A stretch of DNA of 64,000 nucleotides from Ailurus styani (GCA_002007465.1 LNAC01000336.1:260447-324446); one strand, 5' to 3'; positions 32,446 through 44,049 are shown, counted from the stretch's first letter. Translations and numbers: made by a program. The notes: generated from the letters alone by a model not told the origin.

Positions 32446-33724
32446 ATGAGGATTGTGATTGCTATATATTAAGCTGTTCAGAAAAATTCTGGAGGAAGTT
32501 ATATGGTGCTTTAAATGGAATAAGTTATTGGAAGTATACTCAGGAAGAGAAGAAGAGCAAAGTGCCTCTAAGATTTCAAGCCTGGTTGATGGGGAGAGAA
32601 TTAGGATCTCATTACATGAAAGGGAAATAATAAGGAGTGATTTTTTTTGTGGGGGGCAGTCAAAGAAAATTGGCTTTGTTGTTGGGATGTGGAGTTGTAT
32701 TGTGTGTCTATTAGCATATTAGGATGGGATGTCTACCGTGGAGTTGTGTATGTGGTGATGGTGATCAGGAGACTGGTGAGGGCTGAAGAACTGTCTGTGA
32801 GGTCTCTGCATGTACCTTGGGTTGAAGTTAATGAATCAGTGAAATAGATCAGAAGGAGAACTTCATGTATGAAAAGGAGAGTAATTGAAACAGAAAATTC
32901 ATGGTAGACAAAGATAGAAACAAAGAAATAGAAAACAGGTTTACAACCCAAAAGGCAAAGACCAAGTGTTCAATTTATGACTTGCAACCTGTTGGTTACA
33001 AGGCAAATTGAGCTTTTGGGGGAAAATATTTGACTTCGTGATAGTATTTTAGCTTAAGAATAAAAACAACTCTGCTCATCCAAATGATGTAAAGACATTT
33101 TGCCCTCCCCTACTTCCTGCTCACAGCGCAGAGATCAATGATGTATAATCTGAATAAAACTGGACTATTTTGTTGTATATTCTGTTTTTTTTTAATGGGA
33201 TTAGAGTAATACTGACCCATTCCTCCTTCATTTTCCTTTCATTCAGGTGCTCTAGTTTTCAAATAACATTAGGGCAGAAAGTGCTAGGCTGGAGGCTGAA
33301 CCATGTGGTAGAGCTTTTCATCTAGAGCTAGTTCCCTTGAATGATTTTAGATTGTAACTTCATCTACCTGAACTCACATCTTGAAGTTAGAGAACATATT
33401 TTTATAGAGTAACACTCACATATTGTTAAGCAAATCAATGACTCAACAGATGAACAAAATGTGACACACCATGAGCCCTTGTAAAATGTTACATTTGGAA
33501 TTCCGGTTTTTAAGGTATTTTAACCATTTAAAGAATCAGATAAACAGTGGGGAGAGAAAACAATATAACCTTAAACTAGTAAAGCTCACTAGTAAATGGG
33601 TACAAGTAATGGGATTTGGGGAGAAGCTTTGCAGAGACAGCTATCCTCTAGCTGTGCATCGGGGAAGTAGGTTCCTCCATCACCCAAATAAATGGTGAAG
33701 GAAGGCAAGGAATATCTACACATA
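32446..33724. other. Unassigned DNA
   Basis: No recognised element. Short frames near 32459-32951 lack support. Confidence 0.5.
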
Positions 33725-33739
33725 AACACTCTTTCTATT

Positions 33740-33933
33740 TTTTTTAAAGATTTTATTTATTTATTTGACACAGAGAGAGAGATTACAAGTAGGCAGAGAG
33801 GCAGGCAGAGAGAGAGGAGGAAGCAGGCTCCCCGCCAAGCAGAGAGCTTAATGTGGGCCTCGATCCCAGGACCCTGAGATCATGACCTGAGCCGAAGGCA
33901 GAGGCTTTAACCCACTGAGCCACCCAGGCGCCC
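33740..33933 (-). repeat. Carnivore SINE, antisense
   Basis: Standard copy with the right head 'gagccacccaggcgccc'. The perfect 15 bp duplication aacactctttctatt lies at 33725-33739 and 33934-33948. Confidence 0.97.
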
Positions 33934-33948
33934 AACACTCTTTCTATT

Positions 33949-34295
33949 GACAAGTACTGAGGGTTAAGTAGATTTGCCTTATTTATGAGTGAGTGGCATG
34001 CAGACATAAAAGTACACTGTAGGACTTGGGAAAGGAAATAAATACCATAACGAAGATTTGTGAGAAAAATGACATCTGGAAATGTTCTGCTGAAACTTGA
34101 GAAAACTACATGTTATATTCCAAAGGACAGTTTTAATGGTCTATGTCTGTGAAAGAGAAAAAGTTCACAACGAAAGAAAAAAATGAAATGGAAGATGATG
34201 CTAAAAGCTGTATCCATGGACATAGAACTCCCTGAGAAAAGGAATGATTCTGCCATTGAAAACTGTAAGGGTAACACTTAGAAATACATATGGTC
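33949..34295. other. Unassigned DNA between inverted SINEs
   Basis: No recognised element. Confidence 0.5.
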
Positions 34296-34309
34296 AGAAT
34301 TCAGGCTGC

Positions 34310-34503
34310 GGGGCACCTGGGTGGCTCAGTGGGTTAAAGCCTCTGCCTTCAGCTCAGGTCATGATCTCAGGGTCCTGGGATTGAGGCCCGCATCGGGCTC
34401 TCTGCTCAGCAGGGAGCCTGCCTCCTCCTCTCTCTCTGCCTGCCTCTCAGCCTACTTATGATCTCTCTCTCTGTCAAATAAATAAATACAATCTTAAAAA
34501 AAA
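34310..34503 (+). repeat. Carnivore SINE, sense
   Basis: Standard copy. The 14 bp duplication agaattcaggctgc is perfect at 34296-34309 and 34504-34517. Head-to-head with the SINE at 33740-33933, about 376 bases away. Confidence 0.97.
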
Positions 34504-34517
34504 AGAATTCAGGCTGC

Positions 34518-34981
34518 AGAAAGTTGAATCAGTAGGGTGGGGTATAAAATTGAGACACGCCTAAATGTAAGGGAATACCACTACTATGTGAAAACAGGGA
34601 AAATATATTTTAAAATGGTAATAATTCAAACAGACTTAGGGCTCTTCCAAAAAATGAAACAAAAAAATGGGAAAAAGGAAATGGGAAGGGAACAATAATC
34701 TAAGAGGTAAAGAAAAGCATTTCCAAAATTGAAGAAAGCATGGGTATTTAGATTGAAAGACTCTGCACGTCCCAGGAGATAGATTTAATAGACCAGTGGT
34801 TAGTAAAGAACATGAGAAAAATCTCATACAAGTATCAGTTTGAAAAGAACAATTTAATATCATAATCAAACATTATGTGGGCATCAGCATTTGTCTTAGG
34901 AATACCAAATGTTAGAAGAAAATGAAATTTTACATGAGTATAGAGTTTTCAGCAAAAATATTGTGGACTTAGAAGAAGTGA
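34518..34981. other. Unassigned AT-rich DNA
   Basis: No recognised element. Confidence 0.5.
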
Positions 34982-35180
34982 AGGGACACCTGGGTGGCTC
35001 AGTGGGTTAAAGCTTCTGCCTTTGGCTCAGGTCATGATCTCAGGGTCCTGGGATCGAGCCCCACATCGGGCTCTCTGCTCGGCGGGGAGCCTGCTTCCTC
35101 CTCTCTCTCTGCCTGCCTCTCTGCCTACTTGTGATCTCGCTCTCTGTGTATCAAGTAGGTAAAAAAAAAAAGAAAGAAAG
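34982..35180 (+). repeat. Carnivore SINE, sense
   Basis: Standard copy. The tail reads 'tatcaagtaggtaaaaaaaa' instead of the usual (TAAA)n, then 'gaaagaaagaaac'. No clean target duplication. Confidence 0.95.
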
Positions 35181-35189
35181 AAACAAAAA

Positions 35190-35954
35190 ACAATTTCTCA
35201 GGTAGGAAAAAGTTCAGGAAATATGCCCCTCACATATTTTTTTCTCATGTGTGGCCCTGCCCCCTCCTGCTGTCTACTGTGTGGGTGGGTAAAGGAGAGA
35301 TCTCAATGGGTAATATTGGAGATCTTGCAGCCCATTTGAATATGACCATCATCCCTTCTATCCACATTCCACTGTCAAGTACTCAGTCATCCAGTCTTCA
35401 AGAGAAGTTGTTATTACGGTGTTCCTATGTGTTTAGTTAGATCAGATGAGATTAGTGAATATCTAGCTGCTAATGTTATGTTTTCTAACCTTTTCCTTTG
35501 GAGCTTTAAGGTCAGTAGACTCATGAGCTCCTAAGTTATAGTAGCTGGTGGTACTAGGAAATGTTTTGCCAATTATAACTATCTCTAGCAGGCCAGTTGA
35601 CCCATAATACCTTTTGTCACCAGTCAATAGGTAACTTCTGAGTCAATACTCTGTGTTTTAGGATTTTTTTTTCAGTGACATCTTAATTTTGGTAATAATT
35701 TCTGGATTACTTGAGGCTATTCTGAAGCATTACCCACACCACCCACCAACCAAATCTCATGGTTTACGTCAATGGAAGGATGCTTTTAGTTCACTTCTTG
35801 GTGTGATATAAGGGTGAGGAGAATCTTCTAGCTGACACTCTTCCAAGCAAAGCTGCCAGGACCTTGGCTTCTTTTCTCGAGTGCCTCTGTTACTTCATGC
35901 AGGGAAATGAGGAAAACTGAGGATATGGAAAATCACAAAAGATAGTTTATGACC
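35190..35954. other. Unassigned DNA
   Basis: No recognised element or gene. Confidence 0.5.
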
Positions 35955-36390
35955 AGTTTTCTTTTGGCTGCTGTATGGAGAGTAGGCTATAAGAGGCAAG
36001 GTAGAGAAGGAGACTAGGTAGGAGACTATTGCAGCAATCCAGGTGGGTAAGAGGTGACGGGTAGAGAGTCAAAGGTGGAGAGAGAAAGGACAGGATATTA
36101 GAGAAAAATTTAGAGACAACCAATAAGATTTGCTAAGTATTTGGGTAAGGAGTCAAGATTCCCTCCAAGGTTTCTGACATGAGTAATAAGAAGGACAGAA
36201 TATCCATCAGTGATACAGAGAAGACTCTGGCTGAAGCAGATTTGTAGGAAAAAATCAGAAGATGAATTTTGAGCATACTAAGTTTGCGATGTTTAACAGA
36301 TATCCCCTTTGAGGTTTTTAGTAGCCAGTTGGGTAGATGAGTCTGAAGCTGAGGAAAATCCATGGCTTTAAATATCGTATATAAGAGAGG
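35955..36390 (+). repeat. Ancient interspersed repeat, same family as 29080-29640
   Basis: 'tggctgctgtatggagagta', 'actattgcagcaatccaggt', 'ggagtcaagattccctccaa', 'ggtttctgacatgagtaata' and 'gtagccagttgggtagatga' follow the order of an ancient mammal-wide repeat. This is the longer of the two copies. The family name is not asserted. Confidence 0.6.
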
Positions 36391-37187
36391 AATATGAGAG
36401 AATAAAGAGTAAGATCGAGACTAGCAACTGGATGGAGGTAGTAAAGACCCACAGACTCCTACTGGGTGGAAGGAAAGGCATCTGAAGATACCTTGCACTT
36501 TTAATAATTAGAAAAAACATAAGAACATTTTCAGAAAAGACAAGAGGTAAATTTTAGAAGAATTAAAACTTACTTTGTATGTTATAAATTCCAGAGAAGA
36601 AGCAAAGCAAATATAAATTATATAGTGAAAAAACGAAATGAAGCAAAGAGCAAAACCGTATTAAAAATACTTTAAAAAGGAAATAAAAATCAAGATGAAC
36701 ATTAATATTGAACATGTAAATTATCAATTACCACTTAATTGAAGCAGATTAAAATATGAAGACTCAGGAGTTTTTTATTTTATTTTACTTATAAAAAATT
36801 CATTAAAAATAAAGTGACATACAGCAGTTAGAAATGAAATGGGAACCATTCAAGCAAAAAGGAAATGTTGACAATATTAATCTCAATAATCTAGAATTCA
36901 AGAAAAATTGGTAAAATTATTTTATAAGATTATTTTATGAGGATAAAAGGTAGAATCCACAATGAAGATAGAAAAACCAAAAACTTCATTTATCAAATAT
37001 GAATACAGCAACTCATATAAAACAAACATTTCAGAAATCAACACAGAATTATTATGTAAGATTTTAATCTACCTTTGTCAGTGTATACTGAACCGAATGG
37101 AGAAATAACAAAGCTTTGGAGTATGTCAATGATATGTACTCCAAATGTAATGAGTAGATCCATATCAGACTGTTCTTGTATTTAAGA
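36391..37187. other. Unassigned, very AT-rich DNA
   Basis: No recognised element. A (TTTTA)n-like patch lies near 36771-36795. Confidence 0.5.
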
Positions 37188-37222
37188 ATATATATATATA
37201 CTAGTATATATATATATACTAG
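37188..37222. repeat. (TA)n palindrome
   Basis: 'tatatatatactagtatata' sits in a longer TA run centred on CTAG at 37201-37204, with a second CTAG at 37219-37222. It is self-complementary and could extrude as a cruciform. Confidence 0.95.
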
Positions 37223-37234
37223 GCCCAGAAAAGA

Positions 37235-37530
37235 GAAAGCCGTTAATATTCACTAAGCCCCTGCTATGTGCCAGCAACTCTGTTGGACATTTCGTGTTCA
37301 TTAGCTCTTTAAAATTTTTAACCTTCGATCGCTTCTCGGCCTTTTGGCTAAGATCAAGTGTAAAATTTTTAACCTTCGTATAACTGTGTGAGGTTGGTGT
37401 TCCTATTCCCATTGTTCACACAAAGACCGCGAGAACACTGGTCCTAATTAGGTAGGTAGTAAGTGGCAGAACCCAGGTTCGAATCCAGATCGGCTTGGTC
37501 TAAGGTCTGAGCTTGTTGTATAATTTCCTG
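37235..37530 (-). repeat. MIR SINE, antisense, interrupted by a U2 fragment
   Basis: 'ttcactaagcccctgctatg' with 'tgccagcaactctgttggac' lies left of the U2 insert. 'gtaagtggcagaacccaggt' with 'tcgaatccagatcggcttgg' lies right of it. Together they make one MIR in reverse complement. The U2 piece and one copy of its target duplication are extra. Confidence 0.85.
37328..37361 (+). pseudogene. RNU2: U2 snRNA 3'-truncated retropseudogene (5' nt 1 to 33-34)
   Basis: 'atcgcttctcggccttttgg' followed by 'ctaagatcaagtgt' is identical, as I recall it, to the first 33-34 nucleotides of mammalian U2 snRNA. The rest of U2 (branch-point recognition region, Sm site, 3' stem-loops) is absent, as are its promoter elements, so it is not functional. 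It is flanked by a perfect duplication aaaatttttaaccttcg (37311-37327 and 37362-37378; a further T may be shared). It has no poly(A) tail. The left flank 'ctttaaaa' presents TTTT/AAAG on the minus strand, an L1 endonuclease-type site at the duplication boundary. This fits LINE-mediated insertion of a 3'-truncated snRNA copy. Confidence 0.92.
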
Positions 37531-39084
37531 TAGCATTAACTTCCCTCTTCTGCTTGTGCATGAGAAAGGCAAGTGCTTAGGGGCTTCAGAGATAAAAATC
37601 CACCCTCCCTCCCAGCCCTCACCCCAATGTGTCCTGACCAGCAGGTCCCCAGTCATCCATGGGGGTGGAGAAGGGCTCTCCACGGATACTGCTCATGTTT
37701 CTTGTTAGTGGGTAAGACCCGTCATTCAGTTGCTCAGTCAAGTGTTCTTTGCCTCATCCTCATGTATTTATTTGGTTGTCTCTTGTCCGTTTTCTCATTT
37801 CTCATGAGGCAGGTCAGGAGGTCTGGTGTGTGGACTGCTCTAACTGGTCCCAAGATGAGATGACTAAATTCACCTCCATCTCTGAGACAACATACAACCT
37901 TTGTTCTTTAATTACTCCTACTTGCTTTCACCGCACACAGTGATTCATTTGCTTAAAACCACGGCAATAGTTGCTGCCATAACAAATGCTTTCCTGAGAG
38001 TAGATTAATGTTCCCTTTTGTTTCCAGCTTATCTCCAGCCTGTCTGCAGTAATATACTCAACCCAAACAAGCATATTTTTCACTCACAGCCTGCCTTTTA
38101 TGAGTCCCACTGACAGTTTCTTAATAAATAATGCATTTCTAAATGTTCCTAAGCTTTTCTCCTTATTAATAATTCCAGTAGCTTTCCCGTGGCTGAAAGG
38201 GTTTTTTTGGTCACTGGCTAGATTTTATTCTTGCCTGTTTCTCTACATTTTGCTTTCTTAGCCTATTCCCTGGACAAAGAGGATGTTACAACAGTTCCCC
38301 ATTCGTAGCAGATGTTCGATAATTATGAGTTAGGACACACTAAACATTCAGATCTCTAGCATAGACTTTCTTGGGTTTTGTTTGTTTGTTTTTGTAGCTG
38401 TGGCTCTTTTGTCATGGGAACAAAGGAAAAATCCATACGTTCCATTGAGAGAAACATCAGTGCTGGTTCTCAGGAGGCATATTGGCATCACGTTTGCAAA
38501 ATGCATTCTCAGGTCAAATTACCATGTTTAGCCATTAGAACTTTATGTTTGGTGTTTTCACAAAACTGTATTTTGTCGATAATGATGAGAAATTGTAGCT
38601 AATGCCGGAACATATGCTTTTGTCACCAAAAGAACATTGGCTTGATTAACTCAGAAGAACACCAGCAAATTCAAGGGAAACAAACAGATCCACACAATTA
38701 CTTTTCCACAATGTGTTCCTCTGTTCTTTTGATAACACTAATCTGGAATGTCTTCTCTCTTTTACTACAGGATGCATTTTCTAGATAGCCCATTTTCATG
38801 GCTCCCTGTTTTGAAATCACTTGACTGTATACTACTTAGCGTATGAATTCAGTGTGTGTCCTCTTGCTGGATTCTCTTACCATTTCATTGTTAGGATTTC
38901 CTCCAAGTACACATATTGTAAATTTTGGGAGTATAAGGCTTTGGCTTAGTCACATAGCTTTTAATATGTGATTTAGTAGCAGAAGGACACTCAATATATA
39001 TATAATGTCCTGATTAATTGATTTGTTTACATCTATTTATGTTTTATCTTTTGTATGTTTTGCATCTTTTTTGGTGTACTTGTC
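37531..39084. other. Unassigned DNA
   Basis: No recognised repeat. Frames of 64 to 96 codons near 37444-37943 oppose each other and lack splice support. Confidence 0.5.
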
Positions 39085-39215
39085 AAGAATTTTCTACTTT
39101 GATGGAAATTCCACAAGCCAGCAATTATGTTTTTAACTTCTTTTGTATCCATGCTGACAGCCAGATTGTTCTCTATATAGTAGGTATTCATAAATGATGC
39201 TGTACAATAAAAAAG
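39085..39215 (+). repeat. L2 LINE 3' tail, sense (weak)
   Basis: 'ggaaattccacaagccagca' with 'ctctatatagtaggtattca' and 'taaatgatgctg' resembles the last part of L2. Confidence 0.45.
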
Positions 39216-39747
39216 AGGGGAAGTTCCACCATGATAAGAAAGTTGTTGAAGTAAATTCTTCTTTCTGGAAAATTAAATAGATCTTCACTGACTACAATAT
39301 AACATATAATTTGTATCATGAGATTCCTTGTGCTGTTGTAAAACCAGGCTAGCATCTAAATTGACTGCATGTGCTCAGCTTTTAAAAAGGAAAAGAGTGT
39401 TGCAAAAAATAATAATAACTAAACTCATTTGAATTATACGAAGACTTGAAAAAGAAATTCCAGTAATTCTATTTCTGATAATTTATGCTACGCATAATCT
39501 TGCGAAAGCATTTCGTCTTTGGAAGGCAGGTGCTACCATTTCCCCAGCTAACTGTATCTTTCTCCTCAGTGCGCACTGGTCAGCTTCTAGCTGCCAGCAA
39601 TAGGATTTCTTGAACACTTTTCCTTGCCATGGGAAACCCCAGCTTTGCAACCTTTTGGTGGAATAATTCTGAGCTGTGGGTGCTCTGCTGGCTCCTAGTG
39701 TTCCCTGTTGGCTGAATCTCCAGTCTCCTGTGATGGTACTTGGCTTG
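39216..39747. other. Unassigned DNA
   Basis: No recognised element. Confidence 0.5.
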
Positions 39748-39757
39748 AAAATTTACC

Positions 39758-39959
39758 AAGGGCGCTGGGGTGGCTGAGTGGGTTAAAGTCTCTGCCTTCA
39801 GCTCAGGTCATGATCTCAGGATCCTGGGATCGAGCCCCGCATCAGGCTCCCTGCTCAGCGGGGAGCTTGCTTCCTCCTCTCTCTCTGCCTGCCTCTCTGC
39901 CTACTTGTGATCTGATCTCTCTCTCTCTCTGTCAAATAAATAAATAAAATCTTAAAAAA
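39758..39959 (+). repeat. Carnivore SINE, sense
   Basis: Head 'gggcgctggggtggctgagt' with two differences from the usual head, and a duplicated 'tgatctgatct' in the body. The duplication aaaatttacc is perfect at 39748-39757 and 39960-39969. Confidence 0.96.
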
Positions 39960-39969
39960 AAAATTTACC

Positions 39970-40550
39970 GCTTACTGCTTCCCTTGCCTTTCGCATGCTT
40001 GCCTTTCTTATTTCAATTCCCCACTCCCATACCAGCATAACTCCCATACCAGCATTTCCTTTGTTGTCCGAATAAGATACTTACATTTGATATTTTCTGT
40101 GTCTGTTCCGGGGGACATTCAGATTAGGACACATACACTGCTTATTTCAACAAAAGTTCCCCCTTGACAAATAGTTCATGAGGAGGTCTTAAATTTTTTT
40201 TGTTTTGTTTTTTTACTTAAGAACTAGGAATAAGCATTCTCATGAAGAGGGTCTGCCGAATAAGCTCTACCTTTATCCTCCTTGAGATATAGAGCCTCTT
40301 ATTTGCTGGACTGCTAAAGTCAAATAAAGACTTTGGCAACAAGCTCTGACTAGGCAAGAAGCACTCACCTTCATAGTCCAGGGAGAATTTTAGTTTTTAC
40401 ATTTATCCTTGGGAAATTAAAGGGATGGGAGCAAAGGGAAGCGCCGAGAGTGTGGGCATAACATCACTGAAACAAAACTGCAAACCTAAGTAAGATGTTT
40501 AAAACCCAAATCTCTTCTAATCCTCTAAATTGCCTTCATTTCCATTTCAG
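39970..40550. other. Unassigned DNA
   Basis: Contains a short direct repeat 'actcccataccagcat' twice between about 40021 and 40057. Otherwise nothing recognised. Confidence 0.5.
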
Positions 40551-40651
40551 GGCTGATCCTGGCACAGTTTCTTAGGAAGAGCTGCAAAAAGCTGGTCCCT
40601 GAGATTGGAGTTGGGATGTGAGGCACCGGATCAGTGAGATGAAGAGATGGC
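40551..40651 (+). other. Candidate noncoding or 5' UTR exon
   Basis: A 101-base segment is bounded by the acceptor 'gccttcatttccatttcag' (AG at 40549-40550) and a consensus-like donor 'GGC|gtgagt' (GT at 40652). All three frames contain stops, so it cannot be an internal coding exon. An ATG lies 13 bases before the donor, with a purine at -3. It does not match a repeat I know. Without transcript data this is only a splice-signal candidate. Confidence 0.25.
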
Positions 40652-41039
40652 GTGAGTACCCTGGAGCTCATTTTCTCTCAGATCTAGATGATACAGATCT
40701 CAGAGCTTGGTTTACTGCTCGCTGGTTTATAATTAAAGTATTGAATACTCTGCACATTCACTAAGAAAGTGGAGTTAACATATTATGTGTTACGTAAGAT
40801 ATAAATCTCAGAGATGGTTACATCTTATATTTGGGGGTCCAGTGATTTTAATTGTGATATTCTGTGTATATTTTACATACAATTTTTATTTATGGGTCTA
40901 TTATATATTTGGTAACTACATATACATTTTTATTTATATAGTTATGTCATATATATTTTGTATGTGACATTGTGTGTCACACACATACATGCCTATACAT
41001 ATGCACAGCTTCACTCATACTCCCATTTGCCTTCTTAAA
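40652..41039. other. Unassigned, AT-rich DNA
   Basis: Includes alternating AT stretches near 40890-40965. No element recognised. Confidence 0.5.
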
Positions 41040-42790
41040 GTCTGCTACTCTCTTCCCCAACCTTCTCTCCTAATTCTCAGACCCCAAATGAGCACTTTCT
41101 CTATCACGCCTTCCTTAGCACATATACCACTTCAGCCTCCACAGCTTTGTTCCTGATGTGCCTTCTACCCCATGCTCTCCTTTTCAATCTGTTGAAAATT
41201 ACCTGCCCTGCAATGCCTGAGGTCAAATGATATCAGATTTCTCAACTGAACAAAAGCTTCCTCTGTCACTTCCAAGTTCTTCTGGTACATTAAATGTCAA
41301 AACCACTCCCTGGTAGCCCTTGTGAAGAAATTAGTTCATGGGTACTGTCAGGTCGTTCCCAACTTGACCATAAGCAACATGAGAGTTTTGCTTACTTTTA
41401 TTCTCCTGATATCTAACATTTCCTGGGTACTTAGTTTCTCAACATTTTATTCAAGCAAAGTATTCTCTATATTAAATCATCAGCGGGACCCTTGGTAACA
41501 CTTACCTTTGTTTTTCCTTTTTATGAACAGTCTCCTCAACAGTGGTTTCAAAATATTTTCTATCTCCACAAACCTTGTAATTGTGTGTCTTCCTCTGTGG
41601 TTTTAGAGGATGAGGTGCTCCTTTTCCTGCTCAATGGTGACCTTTCTTGTTGTGCCTTTTGTGTCATGACTGATTCTCCCATTTCTTCAACCTGTCTGTA
41701 TTGACTTCCTGCCCAGTCCTTGCACAACCTCTACTTTCTCATTCCGTTCCCATTACATTCATTTTCTGCCTCCCATCCTGTTCTCACATGACTGGGATCC
41801 ATCATTAATCCTATTTTTGGACATGTTCTAGGAGGTTCTCTGCAAGGACACTAGTTGTCACATGTAGGAGACGTTTTACATTCTTACATTACCCTCTCTT
41901 TACGTTGCTTTTCCCCATCATTGTCTACCTCAGTTTTTTTTCTTTTCAAACCACTGTTGTATAGTTGTTGTATCTTCTTTCTCTGTGAGGTTCTTTGTTC
42001 TTCAGCATTGTACCCCTATTTCTCCTCGTGTACTCCCTCCTTGCTTCATCTCCTGTCTCTGTATCATATCAATTAATATTCATGTGCTGTATCCCAATCA
42101 ATATCTCTTCTACAGAGCTCTACGTTAAGCTTCGTTTTCACATATTTGATTACATACTAGGTACATTCAGCAGGTGTCTCAAATCCAAGTCCAAAATATA
42201 CTTGCTATTTGGTTCTTTAACTAATTTTCCTTTTTATCAATCACAACATGCCACAGTTTTCCTCCCACACCTCTCCCTAGTCCACCCTTTCTTTTCCATC
42301 CCTATTACATAGTTCATCTATTAAATAATTCCATCTCTCATGTGGACTGTTGTAGGAGCCTTTCAAATGGGCTACTGATCTGTAGGGCTGGTTCCTCAAA
42401 CCCAGTCTCGACTCTGTCACTAAAACAATCGTTCTAAAGCATAAGTCCAACCACATTGTTCTGCTGAAAGTCATTCAGTTGATCTCTTCCATAATAAAGT
42501 ATGGCTTACTTAATGCAACATGTAATGTTGCTCATGGTCGACTGCCAGCCCATCTCTATAGACTTATTTTTCTCTAATTCTTGTCCTGAACGTTCATCTT
42601 AGCAAGATAGAACTTCTTGTAGTGCTCTGCTTAGTTAGTTGGTTACCTTTACTCTGTGCCTCTGCCTGTATTTCTGCTCTGTTGTAAGTAACATCTTCAC
42701 CTCCCTTATGCCAGTTGAGCACGCTCATTCTTTAAGACGTAGTGCCAGGTGTATAAGTAGACCATTCCATTGGAAGCCCTCATTACTACA
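41040..42790 (+). repeat. L2 LINE (3' two thirds best preserved), sense
   Basis: The block 42320-42790 is clear L2 order: 'gtggactgttgtaggagcct', 'ggttcctcaaacccagtctc', 'ctaaagcataagtccaacca', 'ataataaagtatggcttact' and later 'gctctgttgtaagtaacatc'. The CT-rich sequence from 41040 to about 42300 is compatible with more upstream or additional L2 but is less certain. Short frames inside are not coding. Confidence 0.6.
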
Positions 42791-42879
42791 GGAGTTTAGT
42801 ATATAATCACAGTTACAAATGAAATCCATATATAAAAGATGGATTATGTAATAAATAGTATTGAGACAGAATAGTTGCC

Positions 42880-43706
42880 ATTAAAATAAAATGGTTTCCT
42901 AAGTCTTATATAAAAATGATATCTTGGTGGATTAATTATTTAATTATCAAAGCAATGGCATTGTAAAAAGAATAAAAGTCAAAATGGTGGATAAAACTTT
43001 TTTAATACTATTAAGAATTGAAGAGGCCTTTCCCAGCATAATATCTAGCCAGCAGTCCATATAGAAACAAAATCAACCAACAAGCAAAGCCTTGACGTAT
43101 CTGATGACATAAAGAGAATAATGCCTGTGTGGCAACACATACAGAAACATGCACACGCCCCCCCTATGTTCCAAAACAAAGACAAAATCCAAATATCAAA
43201 GTATTTTCAACTCATATGCCATATCAGTGGCTATTTATTCAAAATTTTCTGAGTTCTGTGAATTAACCTGACAGAATGATGAACAAGGGCAATGAATAGA
43301 CAGTTCAAAGAAAATATTAATAATTTTTAAGTGAAGATACTTGCCTTCATTCATAATAAGACAAGTGCACTTAAAATACTCTGTGGCACCATTTTTTTTA
43401 CTTTTCTGAAAGGTAAAAATAAAAAGTTTGATAAGATATGGATGATTGTAAGTTAATAGGAAATCTTGGTGTTTTTGCTTGGTAATTTAGAAATATATTT
43501 CAAGAATTAAAAGTGCAGGGCGCCTGGGTGGCTCAGTGGGTTAATGCCTCTGCTTTCGGCTCAGGTCATGATCTCAGGGTCCTGGGATCGAGGCCCGCAT
43601 CGGGCTCCCTGCTCACCGGGGAGCCTGCTTCCCCCTCTCTCTCTGCCTGCCTCTCTGCCTCCTTGTGATCTCTCTCCCTCTGTGAAATAAATAAATAAAA
43701 ATCTTT

Positions 43707-43762
<56 letters not shown>

Positions 43763-44045
43763 ATTAAAAGTGCAAAACCCCTTTGAGCCAGCATGTTTTT
43801 TCCCTAAGGATTTATTTGAAAGATATCCTTACTCAAATGTGTGAAATGGCCAATGTACACAGAACATTTGCTGTAGCATGGTAGCACTTCAGGAAAGGGT
43901 TAGACAGTAACCTAAATGCCCATCCACAGGGGCTACTTGAATATATTGTAGCACATTCATACAAGGGAATTTTATGTGGCCTTTATGAAATGAGCCTACT
44001 CTATATTCTAACACGAGAAAAATTTCTGACATTATTAAAAGAAAA
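42880..44045 (+). mobile_element. Old L1M-type ORF2 C-terminal to 3' region, sense, split by a SINE
   Basis: 'acctgacagaatgatgaaca' and 'tgatggattg'-like and 'gataagatatggatgattgt' sequence lies before the SINE. 'aaacccctttgagccagcat', 'cctaaatgcccatccacagg' and 'acattcatacaagggaattt' lie after it. This is the order of an old L1 3' half. The insertion point falls between 'aagaattaaaagtgca' and its duplicate. Confidence 0.75.
43518..43758 (+). repeat. Carnivore SINE, sense, with a long double A-tail
   Basis: Standard head and body. The tail is A24, TTTT, then A26 (43707-43760, the last two A's shared with the duplication). The 16 bp duplication aagaattaaaagtgca is perfect at 43502-43517 and 43759-43774. 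The intact duplication and long tail suggest a young insertion. Confidence 0.97.
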
Positions 44046-44049
44046 AAGA

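Noticed and set aside
37328..37361. Functional U2 snRNA gene
   Set aside because: Only the first 33-34 nt are present. The Sm site, 3' stem-loops and snRNA promoter elements are absent.
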